Source: Caldanaerobius polysaccharolyticus DSM 13641
Lineage (GTDB): Bacteria > Bacillota > Thermoanaerobacteria > Thermoanaerobacterales > Caldanaerobiaceae
Assembly: GCF_000427425.1 (NCBI RefSeq)
Contig: NZ_KE386495.1
Location: 795,072 to 859,071, forward strand
Direction of reading: 5' to 3'
DNA length: 64,000 nt
Under the pieces are notes generated by a model. The model ran no database searches, was not told the DNA's origin, and saw only the letters and a list, made by a program, of their open reading frames with translations. A program made the position numbers and the translations under genes. This document shows positions 56,229 to 64,000 of this stretch, piece by piece (position 1 is the stretch's first letter; every line of letters begins with the position of its first letter).

Positions 56229-58439
56229 ATGGGCTCTGCCCGAAAAATGGGTATATATTATGACAGTGAAAATAGGGCGTTTTACCTTAACGCTAAGGAC
56301 ACAAGCTACATAATTTGGGTAAACAAGTACGATTACCTTTGCCATGTGTATTTTGGGAAAAAGGTTAGAAGTGTGAATCTGGAAGACCAATTAAAGGTGG
56401 TGGACAGGCCTTTTTCGCCCAATCCCATAGAAGGCGATAAGGATTTTTCCCTGGATACGCTGCGGCAAGAATATCCCGCTTACGGTAATTCGGACTATAG
56501 GAGCCCCGCTTATCAGGTTCAGCTGGAAAACGGCTCGACGATAACCGATTTAAGGTATCAATCCCACAGGATTTACAGGGGTAAGCCTAAATTAGAGGGA
56601 TTGCCTGCTACATACGTGGAAAATGACGATGAGGCAGAAACGCTGGAGATTTCACTATACGATAGGGTAGCGGGCTTGAAAGTAGTTCTTTTGTATACCG
56701 TTTTTGAGGATTTTGACGTTATCACAAGGTCAGCCCGATTTGAAAACGTGGGGACTCAGGATTTAAAGCTGCTGCGAGCCCTCAGCATGAGCGTAGACTT
56801 CAAAGACGATGACTTTGATATGCTCCAGTTATCAGGTGCATGGGCAAGGGAGAGGCATGTGATAAGAAGGCCTCTGGCAAAAGGGATCCAGTCTATAGAC
56901 AGCACAAGGGGAGCCAGCAGCCATCAGCAAAACCCTTTTATAGCGCTTATGAGAAAAAACGCCGATGAATTTAGCGGCGACGTATACGGCTTTAGCCTGG
57001 TATACAGCGGCAGCTTCTTGGCGCAGGTAGAAGTGGACCCCTATAGTGTCGCGAGGGTTTCCATGGGCATAAATCCTTTTGATTTTACCTGGCTTTTAAA
57101 GCCCGGCGAAAGATTTCAGACCCCTGAGGTTGTAATGGTTTACTCTGACAGCGGCCTCAATAAGATGTCCCAGACGTATCACAAATTATACAGGACCAGA
57201 TTGGCAAGAGGAAAATACAGGGATAGAGAAAGGCCGATACTTATCAACAACTGGGAAGCGACTTATTTTAACTTTAATGAAGAAAAGCTCAAGGAGATTG
57301 CCAAAACAGCCAGCGAGCTAGGCATTGAACTGTTTGTACTGGATGACGGTTGGTTTGGAAAAAGAAACTCTGACGATAGTTCCTTAGGCGATTGGTTTGT
57401 CAACAGAGATAAGCTTCCCAATGGTCTGGAGGGCATCGCAAAATACGCTAATGAAAAGGGAATGAAATTTGGGCTGTGGTTTGAGCCTGAAATGATCTCT
57501 CCTGACAGCGAGCTTTACAGGCGCCATCCCGATTGGTGCATCCATGTCCCCGATAGGACGAGGAGCCAGGCCAGAAACCAGCTGGTTTTAGACCTATCCA
57601 GGGATGACGTGTGCGACTATGTTATAAAAGCCGTGTCTGATGTTTTAAGAAGTGCCAACATAAGCTATGTTAAGTGGGATATGAACAGGAACATGACGGA
57701 GATAGGATCGGCGTTGCTGCCTCCTGGGAGGCAAAGAGAAACAGCTCACAGGTATATATTGGGTCTATATAGAATTCTGGAGGAGATAACCTCAGCATTT
57801 CCCGATATACTGTTTGAAAGCTGTGCAGGTGGCGGTGGTCGCTTTGACCCTGGTATGCTCTACTACATGCCTCAGACCTGGACCAGCGACAATACAGATG
57901 CCGTAGAGAGGCTTAAGATTCAATACGGGACCAGCATAGTTTATCCCCTTATATCCATGGGTGCCCACGTTTCTGCGGTTCCCAATCATCAGGTAGGAAG
58001 GTTGACATCTATACAGATCCGTGGGGATGTGGCTATGTCTGCTAATTTGGGATACGAGCTGGACTTGACCAAGTTAAGCGACGAAGAAAAAGAAGTAGTT
58101 AAGGAGCAGGTTAGAAGATATAAAGAGATCAGGAGGATTGTCCAGTTTGGCGATTTTTATCGACTGATAAGCCCCTTTGAGGGCAATGAAGCCGCGTGGT
58201 TGATTATAACTGAAGATAAAAGGGAGTTTATACTGTACTACTTCAGGGTACTGGCAGGTGTCAATGAGCCCCTTGGCAGGATTTATTTGAAGGGATTAAA
58301 CCCGGATTTCAATTATGAATTGCAGGGCTCGGGACGAGTTTACGGTGGGGATGAGCTTATGTACGCAGGGCTAAGACTTCCTCATTTAAATGGGGACTTT
58401 AAGAGCTTGATGTGGCATTTTAAAGCGGTTATTAAATAA
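56229..58439 (+). CDS. GH36 alpha-galactosidase
   Basis: 736 residues, the usual length. An N-terminal beta-sandwich (about 1-320, with YSGSFLAQVEVDPYSVARVSMGINP) precedes a TIM barrel starting RPILINNWEATYFNFNEEKL. It has LFVLDDGWFGKRN, nucleophile Asp484 in YVKWDMNRNM and acid/base Asp554 in WTSDNTDAVER, 70 residues apart as in characterised bacterial enzymes. SCAGGGGRFDPGML is also diagnostic. No signal peptide, so it hydrolyses imported alpha-galactosides in the cytoplasm. The ATG at 56229 is close behind AGGAGGG; ATG 56247 is an alternative start. Confidence 0.93.
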   Translation: MGSARKMGIYYDSENRAFYLNAKDTSYIIWVNKYDYLCHVYFGKKVRSVNLEDQLKVVDRPFSPNPIEGDKDFSLDTLRQEYPAYGNSDYRSPAYQVQLENGSTITDLRYQSHRIYRGKPKLEGLPATYVENDDEAETLEISLYDRVAGLKVVLLYTVFEDFDVITRSARFENVGTQDLKLLRALSMSVDFKDDDFDMLQLSGAWARERHVIRRPLAKGIQSIDSTRGASSHQQNPFIALMRKNADEFSGDVYGFSLVYSGSFLAQVEVDPYSVARVSMGINPFDFTWLLKPGERFQTPEVVMVYSDSGLNKMSQTYHKLYRTRLARGKYRDRERPILINNWEATYFNFNEEKLKEIAKTASELGIELFVLDDGWFGKRNSDDSSLGDWFVNRDKLPNGLEGIAKYANEKGMKFGLWFEPEMISPDSELYRRHPDWCIHVPDRTRSQARNQLVLDLSRDDVCDYVIKAVSDVLRSANISYVKWDMNRNMTEIGSALLPPGRQRETAHRYILGLYRILEEITSAFPDILFESCAGGGGRFDPGMLYYMPQTWTSDNTDAVERLKIQYGTSIVYPLISMGAHVSAVPNHQVGRLTSIQIRGDVAMSANLGYELDLTKLSDEEKEVVKEQVRRYKEIRRIVQFGDFYRLISPFEGNEAAWLIITEDKREFILYYFRVLAGVNEPLGRIYLKGLNPDFNYELQGSGRVYGGDELMYAGLRLPHLNGDFKSLMWHFKAVIK

Positions 58440-58451
58440 TAACCGCTTTTT
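58422..58451 (+). terminator. Terminator overlapping the alpha-galactosidase stop codon
   Basis: AAAGCGGTTATT (58422-58433), loop AAAT, AATAACCGCTTT (58438-58449) then TT: a perfect 12-bp stem whose left arm lies inside the last codons. Confidence 0.85.
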
Positions 58452-58564
58452 CGCGCTCATATGTCCTTGTCTTTGAAGATGATGGAGCCCTTTATTTTTG
58501 AGATAATATGTTATAGAATAATACTTAGAGTATGCTCAGAAAGAAGCTTATAGGAGATGATATG

Positions 58565-59581
58565 ATGAGCCTATTGTATACACCTATCAAAATAAAGGAC
58601 GTACTTATGAAAAACAGGGTAATGATGTCACCCATGTGCATGTATTCTGCGTCCGCCGACGGTATGCCTAATGATTGGCATCTGGTTCATTACGCCACAA
58701 GGGCCGTAGGCGGTGTAGGTCTTATAATGCAAGAGGCCACGGCGGTAGAGAGCAGAGGCAGGATTACTGATCGTGATTTGGGTATATGGGACGATGCACA
58801 TATAGATGGGTTAAAGAAAATAGTATCCCTATGTAAAAGCTACGGAGCTGCAATGGGTATACAGCTGGCCCATGCAGGTCGCAAGTGCGAGGTAATTACT
58901 GAAGATGTGGTGGCACCAAGCCCCATAAAGGCCGGTGAAAATTATAAGATGCCGAGAGAGCTATCCGTTGACGACATTCGCTGCATTGTCACGTCTTTTG
59001 GCATGGCTGCTAGAAGGGCTGATGAGGCAGGCTATGATATCGTGGAAATCCACGCGGCTCACGGATACCTGATTCACGAATTTTTATCACCTCTTTCTAA
59101 CAAGCGGACGGACCAGTACGGCGGTAGCCTTGAAAACCGCGTGAGATTTTTAAATGAAATAATAGATGAAGTTAGAAAATATTGGCCTGATAACAAGCCT
59201 TTGTTTGTACGAGTCTCGGCTGATGATTATATACCAGGTGGCATAAACATAGATATGATGGTAGACATTGTAAACCACATTAAAGATAGAGTAGATGCAA
59301 TTGATGTGAGCAGCGGAGGGCTGTTAAGCGCTCATATCGATGTTTACCCCGGCTATCAGATTAAATACGCTCAAGAGATAAAATCCAGATGCAAAATAAA
59401 GACTGTAGCAGTAGGGCTTATAACCACACCTGAAATGGCAGAGGAGATAGTTTCCAATAAAAGGGCGGATATGGTGGCACTTGGGAGAGAGCTGCTGAGA
59501 AATCCCTACTGGGTATTGCAGTCGGCAGGTCGCCTGCACACCGATGTTGCATGGCCTGTACAGTATGAAAGGGCCAAATAG
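58565..59581 (+). CDS. namA: NADPH dehydrogenase, old yellow enzyme family (NamA/YqjM-like)
   Basis: 338 residues from ATG 58565, exactly the YqjM length; ATG 58562 and an upstream in-frame start exist but AGGAG at 58552-58556 fits 58562/58565. FMN-barrel motifs: NRVMMSPMCMYSASADGMPNDWH (with the YqjM-type Cys), GIQLAHAGRK, EIHAAHGYLIHEFLSPLSNKRTDQYGGSLENR and ALGRELLRNPYW. It reduces activated C=C bonds, quinones or nitro compounds using NADPH. It is monocistronic with a terminator on each side. Confidence 0.93.
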   Translation: MSLLYTPIKIKDVLMKNRVMMSPMCMYSASADGMPNDWHLVHYATRAVGGVGLIMQEATAVESRGRITDRDLGIWDDAHIDGLKKIVSLCKSYGAAMGIQLAHAGRKCEVITEDVVAPSPIKAGENYKMPRELSVDDIRCIVTSFGMAARRADEAGYDIVEIHAAHGYLIHEFLSPLSNKRTDQYGGSLENRVRFLNEIIDEVRKYWPDNKPLFVRVSADDYIPGGINIDMMVDIVNHIKDRVDAIDVSSGGLLSAHIDVYPGYQIKYAQEIKSRCKIKTVAVGLITTPEMAEEIVSNKRADMVALGRELLRNPYWVLQSAGRLHTDVAWPVQYERAK

Positions 59582-59960
59582 TCTTGTTTAAAATGGTTAA
59601 AAAACTAGCAATAGATGGTCGGTTTCGAATGTAGTGATTATTTTTCCCCATTAAAATGGGGAGCTTTTTATTTCTCTAAAAAGTATTTCAAGGTGCCTTT
59701 TAGGATTTAAAGCTTGCTGCGTTGAAAGTTTCTAAATGATCTGATAACTTGGCTTCTTACTTCCTTAAAGAGCTAGGTATCGAACTGTTTACGCTGAGTA
59801 ATTTACTTACAGGAAAGACTCACCTAGATAGTGTTAACAATAATTTGGTAGTTCGATTTTGTATACTTTTGCAGGAATTTAATATTTTATGTAGAATATT
59901 ATTACATATATGGTATATATGTAGATATTTTGTATGCCTTTGTATAAAGGAGGTAATAGG
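59582..59960. other. Intergenic region before the csm operon
   Basis: Holds a terminator (59646-59670) and then AT-rich sequence. A 73-codon frame at 59749-59970 includes LASYFLKELGIELF but lacks a ribosome site and overlaps the csm1 start, so I do not call it a gene. The csm promoter is probably in 59850-59940; no clear box pair stands out. Confidence 0.6.
59646..59670 (+). terminator. Rho-independent terminator after namA
   Basis: CCCCATT (59646-59652) pairs with AATGGGG (59655-59661) across a two-base loop, followed by AGCTTTTTA. Confidence 0.75.
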
Positions 59961-62276
59961 TTGGGATTAATTCACAAAAATTTTACTGAAGAAGAGAGAA
60001 ACTTGTTCTTGGCTTCTATTCTTCATGATATAGGAAAATACTGGCAGAGAACAGGAGATAATAAAGTTAATGAAAAAGTAAAGAAAGTATATAGAGAAAT
60101 TTATAGAGAAGAAGGGGCTTATAGTCCAAGGCATCAAGAGTGGGGAGCATATTTTTGCGAGACGTATGTAAAAATAAATGAAGTAACTTCAGCTGTTAGG
60201 AATCATCATAGACCGATATCAAAAATGGATTATATTATTGCTATTGCAGATAAACTCTCGGCAGTTGAAAGGGATAATAAGAGGTTAGATGATGAAGAAG
60301 ATGCAAAACAGCTTATTTCGATTTTTTCCGATATAAAATTAGATGGTTTAGGGGCAGAGGGTGCATATTATAAAAAATTAGTACCTTTGTCTGAATTTGT
60401 TATGCCTACTCCTGAAATAGACATAAATGTTTCATATAGTTATAAACAATTATGGGATAGATTCATAGAGGATTTTGTCAAGATTAAGAATTTTTCGGAT
60501 CCGATAGAATTATTAAAGTTTTATCATGTTTTAGAAGAGTATACGTTTAATGTACCTTCAGCCTATTATTATTCAAGGCCTGATATTTCTCTTTGGGCTC
60601 ATTTAAAGACTACTGCAGCAATTGCATTTTGTCTTTTTAGAGAGTTAGAGGGAAGTAGTGAAAGAGTATATGAGAGAATACATAGTAAGATAATTACACA
60701 ATCCATTTTTGAAGATGGAGAAGGGGATCTATTTTGTCTTGTAAAAGGGGATATTTCGGGAATTCAGGATTTTGTATACGATACAGAAATGGATGGTGCA
60801 ACGAAATCCTTAAGGGGTAAATCTTTTTATATATCATATTTAATGGATTTAGTAGCTAAGTATATTTTGATCAATGAAAAGATGCCAATTTGCAATATGA
60901 TTTATTCTGGCGGAGGGCATTTTTATTTATTGATGCCTGCAAAATTTATAGACAAAATAGATTATTATCAAGAGGTTTTGGATCAGATACTTTTTAATGC
61001 CCATGGTCTAAGGCTCTCTATTTTAATCGATGCTGTTCCTGTAAGCATAGAAGACTTAATTAAAAATTTTTCAGATAAGCTAGATGAAGTTGGTATTAAA
61101 ATAAATGAAAAAAAAGAGAGGAAGTATTTCAGTTTGATATTCAATAATAATTTTAAGTTTTTTGAACCTTATGAAGATAATGGAGATATATGCCCACATT
61201 GTGGTAGACCTTTAATTAGTGATAGATGTGATTTTTGCTTTAGTTTCGAAAAGCTTGGTGAGTCTTTGATTAAAGGTAATTATATAGTAGAGCAAATAAT
61301 TAAACCTTTGGAATCCAGTATAAGAACCTATGATGATGTGTTTAAAGCATTAGGATTTAGAATTGAAATCTCGAGAGAACCCAGAGATGGATTTTGCTAT
61401 GCTTATAAGAAAGGTGTATTTAAATTTAGAAATTGCTGCGGGTATATAAGGATACCTTCAGAAATGAAAGAAGAAGGTGGGAAAATAATAAATTTTGACG
61501 AGGTATCTGATAGGTCTAAAGGATATAAAACATGGGGGATTATAAGAGGTGATGTTGACAACCTTGGAAGGATATTCTATGAAGGGCTTGGAGAAAACAA
61601 GTCTATAGCTAGAGTATCAACATTATCATCAGAGCTTTCATTATTTTTCGGTTCTTATTTAGAGAGTTTGCTTAAGGATGAATTTGAATGTTGCTCAGCC
61701 ATTTATGCTGGTGGTGATGACTTTTTCTTTATTGGTCCTTGGGACAGGCTACCTTATTTAGCATATACTATAAGAGAGAAGTTCACAGAGTTTACAGGGC
61801 ATAATAGTGCAATAACTATTTCAATGTCTATAGATATTTCACCAGATCGGAAATTTCCACTTTACAAAGTAGCATTAATTTGTGGGGAACATTTGGAAAA
61901 TGCGAAAATGTATATAAGAAATGGTAAACAAAAGGATTGCCTATCTTTTGCAGGCTACAACGTGGGATGGGAAGAATTCGAAAAACTAAACAGAGTGAAA
62001 TCTATGTTTGTTAACGCTCTTGAAAAAGGTGTATCACGAATGATGTTAAATATTATTTATAAAGCTGAGGAACAAGAAAGAACAGCTGAAAAATATGGAG
62101 AGATGTTTAAATCATGGTGGTTGATTTATCACATTGCTCGATTAGATGAAAGGTATAAAAACACAAAAGATATTATAAATAACATTAAGGATGCATTACT
62201 GGAAAAAGGAAATTTACTTTATAAACATACTTATCTTGCGTGCCGTTGGGCAGAAATGGAGACAAGAAATGAATAA
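59961..62276 (+). CDS. csm1: Type III-A CRISPR protein Csm1 (Cas10)
   Basis: 771 residues from the TTG at 59961, correctly spaced behind AAAGGAGGT; an upstream in-frame ATG (59934) lacks a ribosome site. The N-terminal HD nuclease domain has SILHDIGKYWQRTG (about 20) and RNHHRPISKMDY. A first palm-like domain has LVKGDISGIQDFVYDTEMDG and YSGGGHFYLLMPA. A zinc ribbon CPHCGRPLISDRCDFC lies near 411, and the cyclase palm has AIYAGGDDFFFIG near 583. Intact HD and GGDD motifs predict single-stranded DNase and cyclic-oligoadenylate synthesis. It is the large subunit of the RNA-guided Csm complex. Confidence 0.95.
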   Translation: MGLIHKNFTEEERNLFLASILHDIGKYWQRTGDNKVNEKVKKVYREIYREEGAYSPRHQEWGAYFCETYVKINEVTSAVRNHHRPISKMDYIIAIADKLSAVERDNKRLDDEEDAKQLISIFSDIKLDGLGAEGAYYKKLVPLSEFVMPTPEIDINVSYSYKQLWDRFIEDFVKIKNFSDPIELLKFYHVLEEYTFNVPSAYYYSRPDISLWAHLKTTAAIAFCLFRELEGSSERVYERIHSKIITQSIFEDGEGDLFCLVKGDISGIQDFVYDTEMDGATKSLRGKSFYISYLMDLVAKYILINEKMPICNMIYSGGGHFYLLMPAKFIDKIDYYQEVLDQILFNAHGLRLSILIDAVPVSIEDLIKNFSDKLDEVGIKINEKKERKYFSLIFNNNFKFFEPYEDNGDICPHCGRPLISDRCDFCFSFEKLGESLIKGNYIVEQIIKPLESSIRTYDDVFKALGFRIEISREPRDGFCYAYKKGVFKFRNCCGYIRIPSEMKEEGGKIINFDEVSDRSKGYKTWGIIRGDVDNLGRIFYEGLGENKSIARVSTLSSELSLFFGSYLESLLKDEFECCSAIYAGGDDFFFIGPWDRLPYLAYTIREKFTEFTGHNSAITISMSIDISPDRKFPLYKVALICGEHLENAKMYIRNGKQKDCLSFAGYNVGWEEFEKLNRVKSMFVNALEKGVSRMMLNIIYKAEEQERTAEKYGEMFKSWWLIYHIARLDERYKNTKDIINNIKDALLEKGNLLYKHTYLACRWAEMETRNE

Positions 62277-62294
62277 ATGACGGGAGGGGTAGAA

Positions 62295-62738
62295 ATGCCA
62301 AATGATGGTGTAAGTGTAAAAGATAAAAAAAATAAAGAATTAGATGAAAAGATAAATGAAATTAAAAACAAAATAATGGAAAAAATTAATGATGCCATTG
62401 ATGTAGAAAGAGATCCTAAAGGTGATGTTTTTTTGTTCTGTGCTCAAGAAACCGGCAGATTGCTTGCTTTGAAAGATGTGAGCGTATCGCAAATAAGAAA
62501 GGTTTATAGTGAGGCAAGGAGAATTAAATACAATGAAGATGGAATTTATAGACTAAAAATTTTAGAGGCTATGCTCGCATATATGGCAGGTAGGTTTAAT
62601 AAACAACTTAAAGAATTTAAAGATATTTTTACAAAAGCTATTAGAATAGCAGAAAAAAACGATGACAATTTAAAGAGATTTATTGACTTTTTCCAAGCTG
62701 TTATTGCTTATCACAGAGCATTTGGTGGCGATGAGTAA
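62295..62738 (+). CDS. csm2: Type III-A CRISPR protein Csm2 (small subunit)
   Basis: 147 residues from ATG 62295 behind GGGAGGGG; the frame is open to 62277. Lysine-rich, wholly helical protein with ALKDVSVSQIRKVYSEARRI and AYMAGRFNKQLKEFKDIFTKAI, typical of Csm2. It forms the inner filament contacting target RNA in the Csm complex. It lies between csm1 and csm3 as usual. Confidence 0.9.
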   Translation: MPNDGVSVKDKKNKELDEKINEIKNKIMEKINDAIDVERDPKGDVFLFCAQETGRLLALKDVSVSQIRKVYSEARRIKYNEDGIYRLKILEAMLAYMAGRFNKQLKEFKDIFTKAIRIAEKNDDNLKRFIDFFQAVIAYHRAFGGDE

Positions 62739-62762
62739 TTTTTTGGTGGAGGTGTATTAATA

Positions 62763-63566
62763 ATGGAAGAGTTAAAGTTTCAGGGTAAATATATAATAAC
62801 TGCTGATATAGTGGCTAAGACAGGATTACATATAGGTTCTTCTGAGAGCAGCCTTGAAATCGGTGGTGTGGATAATTCGGTTATAAAGGATGCTCAGGGA
62901 AGGCCTTATATCCCGGGCAGCAGTTTAAAAGGTAAAATGAGGGCGTTGATGGAGTATGCTGAAGGCCTTATAAACCCAGATAATTTAGTTTTTACGGTTG
63001 AGAAAAAAGACAACAAAGAAGAAAGTATAAGAATTCACATGTGCGATAAAGTGGATTGTCCTGTTTGTAATATTTTTGGAAGGAATCACGGAAATCATAA
63101 TTTTGTCAATGGCGGTCCAAAAAAGATTGATAGTGTAATAACCCCTACAAGATTGATTGTAAGGGATGCTTATTTGATTGAGGAAAGTATTACTAAAGAG
63201 ATGAAAGAGAATCTTGATTTAGATTGGACGGAGGTAAAGTTTGAGAACAATCTAGATAGAATAACATCCAATGCAAATCCTAGGCAAACAGAAAGGGTTC
63301 CGGCCGGAGCGCGATTTGAAGGACAGTTTATTTTAAATGTGTTAAATGACGAAGGAACAAAGTATTTAAAAAAATTGCTTGAAGCCATGGAGTTGTTAGA
63401 AGATGACTACCTGGGTGGGCAGGGAAGTAGAGGATATGGAAGAATTGCTTTTGAAAATTTAAAAATTGTTTTTAGAAGCAAGGAGTTTTATGAAGGTACA
63501 AAAGACGAAGAGATAGTAACTCAAAATTGTGATTGCATAAGAGAGGCATTAAATAAGTTAAAGTGA
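62763..63566 (+). CDS. csm3: Type III-A CRISPR protein Csm3 (RAMP backbone and target RNase)
   Basis: 267 residues. RAMP fold with GLHIGSSESSLEIGGVDNSVIKD, where Asp37 corresponds to the target-RNA-cleaving Asp of Csm3; then YIPGSSLKGKMRALMEYAEG (Gly-rich loop), a zinc-site-like CDKVDCPVCNIFGRNHGNHN and C-terminal DDYLGGQGSRGYGRIAF. It is repeated along the crRNA in the complex and cleaves target RNA at 6-nt intervals. Starts 24 bases after csm2. Confidence 0.95.
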   Translation: MEELKFQGKYIITADIVAKTGLHIGSSESSLEIGGVDNSVIKDAQGRPYIPGSSLKGKMRALMEYAEGLINPDNLVFTVEKKDNKEESIRIHMCDKVDCPVCNIFGRNHGNHNFVNGGPKKIDSVITPTRLIVRDAYLIEESITKEMKENLDLDWTEVKFENNLDRITSNANPRQTERVPAGARFEGQFILNVLNDEGTKYLKKLLEAMELLEDDYLGGQGSRGYGRIAFENLKIVFRSKEFYEGTKDEEIVTQNCDCIREALNKLK

Positions 63567-63576
63567 GGATGAAAAA

Positions 63577-64000
63577 ATGAAGTCATACAGAGTAAAATTG
63601 AAATTTAAAGGACCTGTCCACTTTGGGTACAAGGAGAAGATGGATAATGTGACTGAATACATAGTTCATTCAGATACACTCTTTAGCGGTATCTTGAACT
63701 GTTATTCGCTCTTATATGGCAAGAAAAGGACAGATGAAATCGTAGAGAGAGTTTTATGTGAAGATCTGCCCTTTAAGTTATCATCCGCTTTTTTATATAT
63801 AGATGAAGAGTATTTAATTCCTAAACCGATTAATTTGGATTTATCTGCTGTAGTAGGAGATTTTAAGAAAGCTAAAAAAATTAGGTACGTGCCGTTAGAT
63901 TATAGCTATAAACAAGCCAAAAGTGAGGTTTACATAAAAGGACCTATAATGATAACCAAGAACTATGATAGGATTTTCAGCATTGATGAAAGGCCCAGGG
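63577..64000 (+). CDS. csm4: Type III-A CRISPR protein Csm4, N-terminal part
   Basis: An ATG ten bases after csm3 opens a frame that runs off the window (about 141 residues visible). It begins MKSYRVKLKFKGPVHFGYKE and contains HSDTLFSGILNCYSLLYG and YIDEEYLIPKPINLDLS, the typical Csm4 start, in which HSDTLFSGI is a family signature. Csm4 caps the complex next to Csm1 and binds the crRNA 5' tag. Confidence 0.9.
   Translation, partial: MKSYRVKLKFKGPVHFGYKEKMDNVTEYIVHSDTLFSGILNCYSLLYGKKRTDEIVERVLCEDLPFKLSSAFLYIDEEYLIPKPINLDLSAVVGDFKKAKKIRYVPLDYSYKQAKSEVYIKGPIMITKNYDRIFSIDERPR

Noticed and set aside
59749-59970. 73-codon ORF just before csm1
   Set aside because: No ribosome site and it runs past the csm1 ribosome site and start; the LASYFLKELGIELF segment is too short to assign.
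59961-64000. CRISPR repeat array
   Set aside because: No regularly spaced 25-40-bp direct repeats were seen anywhere in the window, including around the csm genes.

Overview
The window is AT-rich DNA from a low-GC Gram-positive bacterium. It is most likely an anaerobic, spore-forming and probably thermophilic member of the Clostridia (Thermoanaerobacterales-like). This rests on lipoprotein sugar-binding proteins, strong AGGAGG ribosome sites with frequent GTG/TTG starts, a spore photoproduct lyase-like gene, plant-polysaccharide hydrolases and a csm-type CRISPR operon. The species is an inference; I did not identify it.

Layout. 1-0.9 kb: end of a bacterial microcompartment operon (PduS-like C-terminus, PduT-like shell protein). 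1.0-12.6 kb: a LacI-type regulator, an RbsABC-type sugar transporter, L-fucose/D-arabinose isomerase, fucose mutarotase, ribulokinase-like kinase, transaldolase-like protein and split transketolase. Together these can take a sugar to a ketose phosphate and into the pentose phosphate pathway. The isomerase and the transketolase N-subunit carry single-base homopolymer frameshifts. 12.6-24.2 kb: a family-1 sugar ABC transporter, a decayed GH43 gene, a GH39 xylosidase, a collapsed pair of permease genes, a large binding protein and a GH28 pectinase. 24.3-30.5 kb: a LacI regulator, Fe-alcohol dehydrogenase, xylulokinase-like kinase, GatD-like dehydrogenase and a 23S rRNA methyltransferase. 30.5-33.1 kb: a graveyard of gene fragments and an IS3 remnant around an intact PIN/Phd toxin-antitoxin pair. 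33.2-39 kb: a spore photoproduct lyase-like radical SAM protein and a lantibiotic-type ABC exporter with its own two-component system. 39-47 kb: a second two-component system divergent from GT39, GT2, GtrA, GalU and a truncated membrane glycosyltransferase (cell-envelope sugar decoration). 47-52.3 kb: an unusual chemoreceptor, two unrecognised genes, an ISNCY-type remnant and an intact IS30-family element. 52.3-59.6 kb: another sugar ABC transporter, a GH36 alpha-galactosidase and an old-yellow-enzyme. 60-64 kb: type III-A CRISPR genes csm1-csm2-csm3 and partial csm4. No CRISPR array was seen.

Most striking non-coding signal: a promoter-containing element of about 170-230 bp occurs three times (about 12.9, 19.9 and 52.3 kb). 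Each copy is upstream of a sugar ABC-transporter operon. In all three, a GAATATTC palindrome lies exactly 55 bp before a -35/17/-10 promoter. This looks like a shared regulatory module. Other candidates are paired 18-bp palindromes around the first LacI gene, a mutually exclusive hairpin leader on the chemoreceptor gene, and 11-bp-spaced triple repeats between the second two-component system and its divergent glycosyltransferase operon.
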